Origin: Physcomitrium patens
Taxonomy: Eukaryota > Streptophyta > Bryopsida > Funariales > Funariaceae
Assembly (NCBI RefSeq): GCF_000002425.4
Contig: NC_037273.1
Coordinates: 4,586,521 to 4,650,520, forward strand
Length of the DNA stretch: 64,000 nucleotides
Reading direction: 5' to 3'
Shown here: piece by piece, positions 56,050 to 64,000 of the stretch
How the letters are laid out: each line of letters begins with the position of its first letter
Position numbering within the stretch: the stretch's first letter is position 1
Notes under the pieces: generated by a model
Told to the model about the DNA's origin: nothing
Databases searched by the model: none
The model's input: only the letters and a program-made list of their open reading frames with translations
Position numbers and translations under genes: made by a program

Positions 56050-56760
56050 AGTTGTAAGATTTATTGTTAAGAAATTTAGAAGGGCTTTGGTATCAAGGAT
56101 GTAATATTTTGACTTCTACGCATCTCTTGTAGATGGATAAAGTAAGTTGATGGAGGACTTTATTTCCATTCATTGAAGGTCATGCCTAATAGGCTTCAAG
56201 ATATTATCTGAAACCATATTGGAATTTGAAGCCACTTCAAGGCAACTACTCAAAGTTCAAAGGTTAAGATTTAATAGTTTGTATTGAAAACTATAATTTT
56301 TGTGCAAAAATCAAGGGATTTAGAATTTTTATGAAAAAAAAATGGACACTTGAAGTTAGGATCTTAGAATTGTATCTACTACCACTCTTTTTGAATGCAA
56401 GGAGTTAACTCAGGGCTTTTAGAGATTAAAAAGTAATAATCAAAATCTAACTTAAGGAATTATATTTTATACAAAGAAATTGATAAATTCCACCTTAGAA
56501 CAAAGGAGAAAGAGTTATTGGAAGTCATTGCTTCAAAATTAGAATTTGTAAGTGAGTTCTTTTCATAAGAATTTTAGTTTGGACCATATCTTGAGTTTAT
56601 AGATAAATTTGTAGCTCAAAATTTCCATAAATATAAATAACTATGTTAAAATTTATATATGAAATTTCATGGTATTTGAGTATTGGATTTTTGAGATATG
56701 GTCGATTTAATACATGAGTATCTAGAAATTGACATGATTTAGTAATTATCCTAAAAATCA
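56050..56760 (+). repeat. Fragment related to the R/R' repeats (R5)
   Basis: It shares ordered blocks with R1: CCATTCATTGAAGGTCATGCC and AATAGGCTTCAAG, a CACTTGAAGTTAGG-type block, GGACCATATCTTGAGTTT, and GAGTATTGGATTTTTGAGATATGG. It is more diverged than R1-R4 and lacks clear ends. Confidence 0.45.
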
Positions 56761-56799
56761 AAGAAAAGATGAAATAACTACGTGATATCTATGTGAACA

Positions 56800-58080
56800 C
56801 ATGGGTTAGATTTGAAGAGAGATTTAAAGATGAATAATTTGATGAAGACATTGAAAAGATATATAAGAGAGATTTTTTTGATTAAATGGAATAATAACCA
56901 AATAAATATATAGGATCAAATGAACTACTAAGAGAGTTTCGAAAATTCTATTATTAGAGAAGTATCTTCTAGAGGTAAAGAAATTAGAGTTATTTTTGTA
57001 AGCTATAAATGAGATATTAGATGATAGATTGTTTCTCTTTCTTTAAGATGAGATTGTAAAAGATAATTTTACCACCGATTGGAGAAGATTGGAAGAGGCA
57101 ATGAGCCTCTTTGCCAAGCAACAATATAAAGAGGATTTAGAGCAAAGATAAAAACAAAATCAATGATAGCTATAAAGGCTCTAGCAACCACTTTATCTAC
57201 TTCTATTCTATCAAATTCTTTAAAAAATAAGATTGTAGATGAAAAAATCCTTGAAAATTTTGTGAGAGGCATGAGAGAGTTGAAGATAGAAATGAATGTT
57301 TTGAAGAAAAATACAAGGTCAAACTCTTCACGATCAGCTAAAATATCAAAGGAGTTTGTGGTAAAATGCATTTGGTGTGATGATCCAAATCATAAATGTA
57401 GTAATTGTGGATTATATACAGATGTTGTGAAGAATAGTATTATTACCTTCAAAAAAGAAAAAAAACAGAGATGTTAGAATATATGAGCTTCTAGAGTCTA
57501 ATTTTGGAAGAAGAAACATGAGAAATAGAGGATAGATTAGAGAAGAGTAGTTCTTTACATGATAAGAAGGCAAAGACTTATACTATTAAAGCTCAATATA
57601 TAAAGTGAGAACTTTTATACATATATCTAAAAAAGTAATGGTGAAGAAAATATCATTATTATCAAGAAGAAGAATCAAATGACAATTGAAAAAATAATAG
57701 TAAGAGCATTAGATACTCTGATGATTAAAGAAAAAGAAGAAGAGATTGAACAAGTGTTTGTTTTAATATATGATGATACAAGCAGTGGCAACCAAAATAA
57801 AAAGCATGGAGTCATTCATGATAAGATTGAAAATATAGAACTTGAAGTTATGGATGAAGTTTTGAATAATGAGATGGAAGATGAAGTGCTATAAATTCTT
57901 TTATATGATAGAATGGCCAACATCAAGGTGGAAGAAAATACTACCAAGAACAAAAAAAGAGTTACAATAGAGGCCAAAGTATCTCAATTTGAGGCTAATA
58001 AGTTATGGAGTAGTAGTGGTGAAGCTTTAACAACTTATATTCATTTTGGATATGGAATTTTTGATTGCAAGTAGATTGTA
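56800..58080 (+). pseudogene. gag and protease-linker remnant of a third gypsy lineage
   Basis: About 56945-57150 reads LLEKYLLEVKKLELFL, a stop, then AINEILDDRLFLFL and FTTDWRRLEEAMSLFAKQQ, a Gag pattern of a non-chromoviral lineage. 57163-57477 ends in a zinc knuckle, CIWCDDPNHKCSNC (CX2CX4HX4C), followed by GLYTDVVKNSIITFK. 57679-57894 is an acidic linker. It may belong to the same lineage as the integrase piece at 44.6-44.9 kb. Protease and RT are not present after it. Confidence 0.55.
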
Positions 58081-58546
58081 AGAAGCACAATGTTATCCAA
58101 ATGAACTCAAATATAAAAAGATAAGTTTAAAAGATTGAATACAAATTTTAGATTAATTTCTTTCTTGTACCAAGATGTATCCAAGTCTTAACTCTAATCT
58201 CAAACTCAAACCTCCTCTTACTAAAATACCTATAAATTACTTATTATTAAGTCAATCTAAATAAATATTAGCTCATTAAGCTTAATTCAAGCTACAAACT
58301 TCAAAATGTCAAAGTCGACAATTAAATTTTGTGAACTAAAAATCCTCCCTATCTATTTTAAGAAAAAAAGAATTACACAATAAATTTGAAAGGTAATGGG
58401 AATCAATTGTGTGATTACTTTTATGGTTGATTAATCAATTAAGCAATTGTAGTTCCAACTCTCAAGATAATGCCTTCTAAGCAATGATTACTATTTGATT
58501 TAACTTAAAATAAGTGATAAAAAATAAAATAAGAAAAAACAAGAAT

Positions 58547-58696
58547 TAGATAGAAATAACAAAATAAAAGTAGCGGGATGAGAAAAAATAGATAGAACAA
58601 AGAATTTGGATGGAAACAACATAATTGGATAAAAATTCTATAATTAGATGGAAACAACACAGTTGGCTGAAAATTGCATAGCTCAATGAGAACAAC
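58547..58696. repeat. 38-bp tandem repeat
   Basis: Two clear units, TTGGATGGAAACAACATAAT... (58607-58644) and TTAGATGGAAACAACACAGT... (58645-58682), with weaker copies on either side (ATAGAAATAACAAAATAAAAG; AATGAGAACAAC). Confidence 0.5.
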
Positions 58697-59454
58697 AAAA
58701 GGTAGCAGCAGAAGTAGTAGAAGCAAAAAAATCCTCCCAGCTTCAAACCTTCATAACTTTTTCATTTTAGTTTCAAATTTGATGATTCTTTTGTCCAACC
58801 TTACTAATTTTTTTTCTTCTATACAATAAACATGTCTAAATGAAAAAATAATCCTACTAATAGTAAGGTCCAAGAGGACCAGCAAGGATATAAAACAACC
58901 AACTTATAACATAAGTTTATAACAAACAAAAATAATACAACTCTTTGGTGCCTCAGTAGGCCTTCCTTACGAAAGACTCAACCAAAAGGTAAGAGAGAAC
59001 AAAGCTTTGGGAGGGCCATATATATATCCATGCCCTCAAGCCATATATCGACAATTATCGTTGCTAATAACTTGCAAGTAACAACTAATTTAGGATCCTT
59101 TTTATTAGCTAATCCATACAAGTGATACAACTCGCATGTCACTTGATTTTATTCCAAGTATTTTTAACTACCAATCAATAGTTTTAAAACCACTTGTCAT
59201 TAAGAGGTCAACCTATACCTCCCATGATCTCCAACCAATATTACTTATAGAGAAGATCAATAGTTGGCATTCATTTGTCACGAGGTGATGATAAATCACC
59301 ATGGATATAAATCAATGCATAGATTTTAATCCCTAATAACTTAATTATCAAAAATTTATGCAAAAAAACTTACTAATATAAATATTATTCTTTGAGAGGA
59401 ATTTTTTAGAAGCGAACTTGATTTGTTGTCGTATAAGTAATAGTTGAAGGATAG

Positions 59455-59610
59455 AATAGCTTTCCATCTTCTTTCTTTACCATCACTTGTGGCTTTAAGA
59501 GAAAAGTAACTCTCTAACTTCTTCCTTTATTATCTCTTGTGGCTTTAAGAGTAGAATAGTTCTTCATCTTCTTCCTTCACCATTTTTTGTGGCTTCAAGA
59601 CTGGAATAAC
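59455..59610. repeat. Three copies of a repeat of about 50-55 bp
   Basis: The unit contains CTTCTTTCTTTACCATCACT then TGTGGCTTTAAGAG, followed by a TAGAATAGCTTTC-type link. Copies start near 59462, 59514 and 59565 with small indels. Confidence 0.55.
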
Positions 59611-60059
59611 TTTCAATCATTTTTTCACCCAACTCCAACTACAAATAACTCCACTTTTCTTAACAACTTCATCTTAAAAAAGAATTAGTATTTTTTTAAA
59701 TCTAATTTTTATAATTAGATTCTATTAACATTAATTTAATAATTTAAGGCCATGGTTCATAATTTCGACAAAAAACCTCTATTTTCTTATAATTAATAAA
59801 TAAATAATATTATATCTTATTAAAATATCAAAAATTAGTTAAATAAAGTTTTGGTGTATGATCTTAGATTTACAAATTTTCAAAGAAATTGAAAGCAAAA
59901 CCAAGGAAAATGTTGGCCACTTATTGTAGTCATAGCCTTCAAAACCTTCATCTACAAATTAGCTTGGATCTCTCTTATCACAGCTCTTTTTTTTATATTC
60001 TAAAATTTATTGAAAAGCTAAAAATAAGATCTAGATTCTTTTAAAACCTCAATTCTTTT

Positions 60060-61150
60060 AAAATATCATTTAAACAAACAAATAAGCTTTTTGCAATGAT
60101 GTCAAGCTTGAGCAATTATTTATTTTTAAGATAGTCAAATTTGTGAGATTGCATAATTCTTTTTGTAATAATTTCAAGCTTTTGAAATCACTTATATCAA
60201 AGATAGTCAAAGATGTAAAATTTTTTTAATTTATTTGGCATTGTTGTTAAGCTTAAGGACTCACCTATATTAAAGAAAGTCAAAAATTTGAAGTTATCCA
60301 ATTCATTTGGAAATGATGTTAAGCTTGAGTACCTCTACTTAATTAAGGTGGTCAAAGATGAAAGGTTATCCAATTCATTTGGCAATGATGTCAAGCATGA
60401 ACATTCACTTATATTCAAGGTTGTCAAAGATGAGAGGTTGCCCAATTCATTTGGCAATGATATCAAACTTAAACATTTACTTATATTCAACATAGTCAAA
60501 GGTATGAGATTGACTAATTAATTTGGCAATGATGTCAAGTTTGAGCACCTCCACAAATTTAAGGTAGTCAAAGATGTGAGCTTACCTAATTTATTTGGTA
60601 ATGTTGTCAAGCTTCTACACCAACTTCTATCAAAGATAGTCAAAGATGTGAGGCTGCCCAATTTATTTGGCAATGATCTCAAGCTTGAGCCCATCTTTAT
60701 CTTAAAGGTAGTCAAAGATGTGAGGTTTCCTAATTCATTTGGCATTGATGTCAAGCTTGAGCATTCACTTATATTCAAGGTAGTCAAGGATATGAGATTA
60801 TCCAATTCATTTGACAATGAAGTCAAATTTGAGTACTTTTTTATCTTAAAGGCAATCAAAGATGTAAGGTTACCCAATTCATTTGGCAATGATGTCAAGC
60901 TTCTACACCAACTTATATCAGAAGTAATCAAAGATATGAGATTACCCAATTCATTTGGCAATGATATCAAGCTTGAATACTTTTCTATATTAAAGATTTT
61001 TAAAGCAAGAAGACTTCCTATTGATATTGGTAGTAATCTTAATCTTTTATAATCTTTAAATTAAGCATCTTAAAATAAGTCATATACTCCAATTCATTTG
61101 GTAGCATAATTAAATTCAAGCATCCTTCTGGGTCAAGTTTCAATAATGTA
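60060..61150 (-). pseudogene. LRR domain of the NLR
   Basis: About a dozen 24-residue leucine-rich repeats of the type LTSLPNELGNLTSLTTLNIS (72-bp period). 60970-60518 is open for 150 codons. Repeats below 60500 and above 61050 (LPEGCLNLI-like and MLPNELEYM pieces) are increasingly broken by stops. Regular 72-bp DNA periodicity shows clearly as CAATTCATTTGGCAATGATG on the plus strand. It would be the ligand-sensing part. Confidence 0.8.
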
Positions 61151-61730
61151 GAAATTCTAAAGAATAAATTTGGAAATTTTTTTATAAAAGAGAAATTTTT
61201 CACTTAAAGACATTCAAACTATCAAACTTAGTCCAAGCATCTTTGACAAGTAGCATTTGCAATGCTTTATCTACTAATTCTTTATTTAATTGATATGCCT
61301 ATGATATGTTTAATAAAAAATATTTTAAACTAAGAGAATGCTTTACCAACATAAAAAAGATGCTTAATATTCTTTCTTTAATTTTGGGAGCAAAAACACC
61401 AACATAATAACTTAAATTTCAAAGTGATGAAAAAGAAGTACTTTTTATTTCATCTATATTATTTTTTTTATGTTGTTGTAAAATAATCCCTTCAACTATA
61501 AATCAATACAATCAAATATAATATTAGATGATAATTTATATATTAAAAATGTACTTAATAAATATATAAATCTAATTATAATATAAGATTAATTTGTCTT
61601 ACATTATAATTTTACATGAGCATAAATTCAAAAATTATAATAAATATAATATAATATATATAACTAAATAAAATATCCAACCTTTAAATAATTTTATTTT
61701 TATTATCATTATTTTTCACATGCCATTTAG

Positions 61731-62828
61731 TTAATAGTTAAGTAGAATTAGCTTATTTGCTAATCCATGATATGGATCTACTTTTAAGTTCCACATCCTT
61801 GTATATTTGTATTCCATCTTATTTTCTACAATGTTTCTACCCATGTCTTGTAGTTGATCATGTACTCTTATAATTCCATCTTCGTCTACTTTTATCAATG
61901 ATTGATTAATCAATGTATTTAATATTAATTCTACATCTTGTTCAAAGATACTTTTTTGACTATTGGTCCATATTCACAATGTTCTTCCTTTTGACATGCT
62001 TTGTGGATAAACATCATTACAAAAAAAAAAAAAACATATATCCAAAAACATAATCTTTTCTTCAACTTTCAAATTGTCAAAGCTTATTCTTAATATCTTC
62101 CAAATCTTGTAGTTACTATTGTTTTTATCTCCATCTAACTCTCTTCCCCTCTTCAACTTTTGTAAAGCTCGCTCCCAATATCTCAACCTCTTATTCTCTC
62201 TTAAAAATGCTCCCATAACTTTTAAACTCAATAGTAGGCCACTACAAGCTCTTATAATTTGTTTGCCTACCTCAATAAGTTCACTAGATAGATTTTTTCG
62301 GCCACAAGAATGTTTGATAAATAATTTCTTGCTTATTTCTTCATCAAGTTCTTCAATATCTATTTTGCAAACTTCTTCACCAAAATACTTCAATGCTTAC
62401 AAAACTCGAGGTGTTGCAATCAATGTGCTCCCATTGCAAGAAAATAGGTCATCCATAGGCACAACATCTTCAATTTGACTTTGATTCTTCACATTATCAA
62501 AGACCAAGATGGTTTTGTTTTCCTTCAAGAATGATTTCAACATTTTTTGAGCTTCTTTTACATCCTTTAGTTTTGATTTGACTTTAAATTGTTCTAAAAT
62601 ATTGCAAGTTGTATAGCAATCACCACCACTTTCAATGCACTCAACAAAGCATGAGGCATTGTAAATGTCTTTTACACTTGTCAATGTAGCCTTTGCTATT
62701 GTGGTCTTGCTTATTCCATCCATTCCAACAAGATACAATGCCTTCACTTCATTTGCACAATGTTGACTTATTTGTGATAAATATTGTATTCTACCAAAAA
62801 CTTCTTCCTCAGGTATATCAACTTGCAA
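61731..62828 (-). pseudogene. NB-ARC domain of the NLR
   Basis: One frame with two stops. Motifs in order: P-loop GMDGISKTTIAKA (usually GMGGxGKTT; both changes in the glycine frame could weaken nucleotide binding, the Lys-Thr-Thr is kept), kinase-2 TILVFDNV, RNBS-B GSTLIATPR, GLPL-like GLLLSLKVMGAFL, RNBS-D EEKIMFLDICFFF, and the VHDQLQDMGRNIVE segment at the MHD position (61850). It is the switch domain that binds ADP/ATP in these receptors. Confidence 0.8.
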
Positions 62829-63024
62829 CTACAAAATTCATCCAAAAATCAACAATAAAATCAAAATGATGCATATATAATATTTTAACCTACTCTTACT
62901 AACTTGAACTTATAATAATACATATAAATATTATTATGGCATAGAAGTAAGTATACAAATTTAAAATATTATCAATACATTCAATTTGATATATAATCTC
63001 TATGGTTTTTAGCAAAAGTCTTAC
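62829..63024 (-). other. Intron between kinase and NB-ARC exons
   Basis: On the minus strand the donor TTG/GTAAGACTTTT (intron starts at 63024) and acceptor TTTTGTAG/TTGCAAGTTG (ends at 62829) give a 196-base GT-AG intron. The reading frame of the protein family resumes directly after it (QVDIPEEEVFGR). Confidence 0.7.
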
Positions 63025-63830
63025 CAATGAAAATCTATGATGTAGTTGTTGACATTCTATATTTTGGTAACAGTCATTTTTTGATGCTCCAAACTTTAGA
63101 GCATTTGCCACACCAATTCTAACTAAATGTTTTTTCTTTAGTAACTCCAATCTTTCACAAATATTTGCAAACTTTGGCCAATGTAAAGGATTCAACCTCC
63201 AACATTTTTGAATAAGCTCAATCAATCATCACAATTTGAAAGTAGGTTTGGTCTTTCACCTTTCTCAATTCTTTCCAATATCCCTTTCACTTCATGAACA
63301 TCATTAAATGGATCTTTTTTAAAAAAAACTTAGAACATATCATTCAAAATGAATAAACATCAACTTCAAAATGACACATTTCCATTGATTGAAATTTATT
63401 TCTCAATGCCTCTGGAGCCATATATCTAAGACTCCTATAAATGTAATTATTCTCTATGGCTTTTGGATTTCTTCCTACTTCAATCTTGGACATTTCAAAA
63501 TCAATTATTTTTACAACATGTTGAAAGATCTTATTTGTAATCTTTGACTCCACAATATTAATCAAAATATTCTCAAGTTTTAGATCTCGATGTACAATGT
63601 ATATGTCATGCAAATAACACATCCCTTTTGCAATTTGATGCATAATATCAATTAGAAAAATATAAGATGTCTCTTTTTCTTCTTCCAACATATTGCTCAA
63701 ATTATTTTGCATCAACTCCATTCAAATATACAAATATTCTTTATTATCTTTTGTTACAAAGACAATACTTCCATTGGCACTACCTTTCATTGCAAAATAA
63801 TATGTGATCAAATTTTCTTTCCATATTTTA
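63025..63830 (-). pseudogene. Protein kinase domain of the NLR
   Basis: 63721-63344 reads MELMQNNLSNML (hinge region), MHQIAKGMCYLHD, IVHRDLKLENILIN (HRD catalytic loop, with Lys and Asn present), IDFEMSK in place of DFG, and YMAPEALRNKF. After two shifts, 63225-63025 gives IELIQKCWRLNPLHWPKFANI, the C-lobe end. DFG has become DFE, which would impair metal binding. The region 63722-63830 keeps only GSIVFVTKDNKEYLYI, stop, before the hinge. Confidence 0.75.
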
Positions 63831-63870
63831 ATAACCTCATTTCAACCTACAACTCCGATGTTAAAATTAC

Positions 63871-63999
63871 TCATCTTATATTACTTGTACTGACCACAAC
63901 AATGTCAAGAGATCGCATTTCAATGCTCAAGGGAATAAGGAAACACGATCGGTCGTCGGATTCGGTAATGACATGCAGCAACACTTCCGCCCGTGCACT
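63871..63999 (-). CDS. Possible 5' exon (partial) of the NLR, less AT-rich
   Basis: An open frame enters from the window edge on the minus strand (ARAEVLLHVITESDDRSCF, LIPLSIEMRSLDIVVV) and stops at TGA 63871-63873. The first 90 bases are visibly less AT-rich than the kinase region. A possible splice donor, GTGGTCAGTAC, lies near its end. Family not recognised; it could equally be unrelated sequence. Confidence 0.25.
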   Translation of the reverse strand, partial: SARAEVLLHVITESDDRSCFLIPLSIEMRSLDIVVVSTSNIR

Positions 64000-64000
64000 G

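Larger units (their letters stand above)
58081..60059. other. Non-coding AT-rich region with short tandem repeats
   Basis: No gene recognised. Two small arrays lie here (58547-58696 and 59455-59610). The 58730-58790 stretch CCTTCATAACTTTTTC...GATGATTC resembles words common in plant LTRs, but no element could be delimited. Confidence 0.35.
60060..63870 (-). pseudogene. Kinase-NB-ARC-LRR disease-resistance-type gene, decayed
   Basis: On the minus strand, in order: protein kinase C-lobe (63721-63025), a 196-bp intron, NB-ARC (62828-61731), and LRRs (about 61150-60060). This architecture is the PK-NBS-LRR class of intracellular immune receptors known in mosses. Damage: TGA ending the 63721-63344 kinase piece, a shift in the following A-run (about 63315-63325), another shift near 63226, TAA at 62397-62399 and TGA at 61974-61976. 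The nonsense changes are single-base. The kinase N-lobe is not recognisable. Because NB-ARC and LRR are still in long frames, loss of function looks much younger than the decay of the surrounding transposons. Confidence 0.8.

Noticed and set aside
60288..61052. Plus-strand ORFs of 77 and 158 codons with repeated NSFGNDVKLEH-type units
   Set aside because: They are the exact antisense of the LRR repeats; the minus strand gives the well-known LPNELGNLTSL pattern and continues the NB-ARC gene.
1..64000. Repeat-induced point mutation and a fungal origin
   Set aside because: C-to-T decay of repeats could suggest fungal RIP, but the kinase-NB-ARC-LRR gene, Tat/Athila-like elements and tRNA-Asp primer site are plant features; cytosine methylation explains the decay.

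Overview
This is nuclear DNA of a land plant, most probably a seed-free plant and quite likely a moss. The only host-type gene, at the right end, has the order protein kinase, NB-ARC, LRR. That class is known from mosses (Physcomitrium), and its LRRs follow the LPNELGNLTSL pattern I associate with mosses. The species call is inference. Nearly everything else is Ty3/gypsy LTR retrotransposon DNA, most of it old, AT-rich, full of stops and repeatedly nested.

Layout. 1-2598 is the 3' end of a Tat/Athila-like element (E1, + strand): an extra ORF with a coiled coil, a polypurine tract and the 3' LTR. E1 sits in the RNase H region of an older relative on the minus strand (E2, 2599 to about 8.6 kb). 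A 1.25-kb repeat (R1) also splits the gag of E2. 8.6-18.8 kb is an old minus-strand chromovirus (C1), cut by repeats R2, R'1 and R'2; R'2 itself holds a Tat-family solo LTR with a perfect 5-bp duplication. 18.8-19.8 kb is AT-rich with a minisatellite. About 19.8-42.7 kb is one old chromovirus (C2, minus) split by three insertions: element A (20200-26391), C4 (28016-33431, + strand) and C3 (34821-42477, minus, with R3 in its 3' LTR). Matching target-site duplications mark A, C4 and C3. 42.7-46.8 kb holds a truncated R copy, low-complexity DNA, remnants of a third gypsy lineage and a chromovirus tail. 46884-54985 is a full-length but decayed Tat-like element (E5, + strand) with LTRs, a tRNA-Asp-type primer site and a 5-bp duplication. 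55-60 kb holds a fragment related to R, a third-lineage gag and short tandem repeats. About 60.06-63.87 kb is a decayed kinase-NB-ARC-LRR gene on the minus strand; one canonical intron is still readable.

Element A is the young one. Its LTRs differ by two transitions and one 21-bp repeat unit, its YLDD reverse transcriptase motif and chromodomain are intact, and its few stops are single TAG/TAA changes. Its U3 carries a dense array of alternating GAA/TTC pentamers, the form of a heat-shock element, upstream of a TATA box. It also has an unrecognised arginine-rich ORF 3' of pol. With the extra ORF and coiled coil of E1 and the R repeat family, these are the least ordinary contents of the window. 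I found no RNA genes and no CRISPR.
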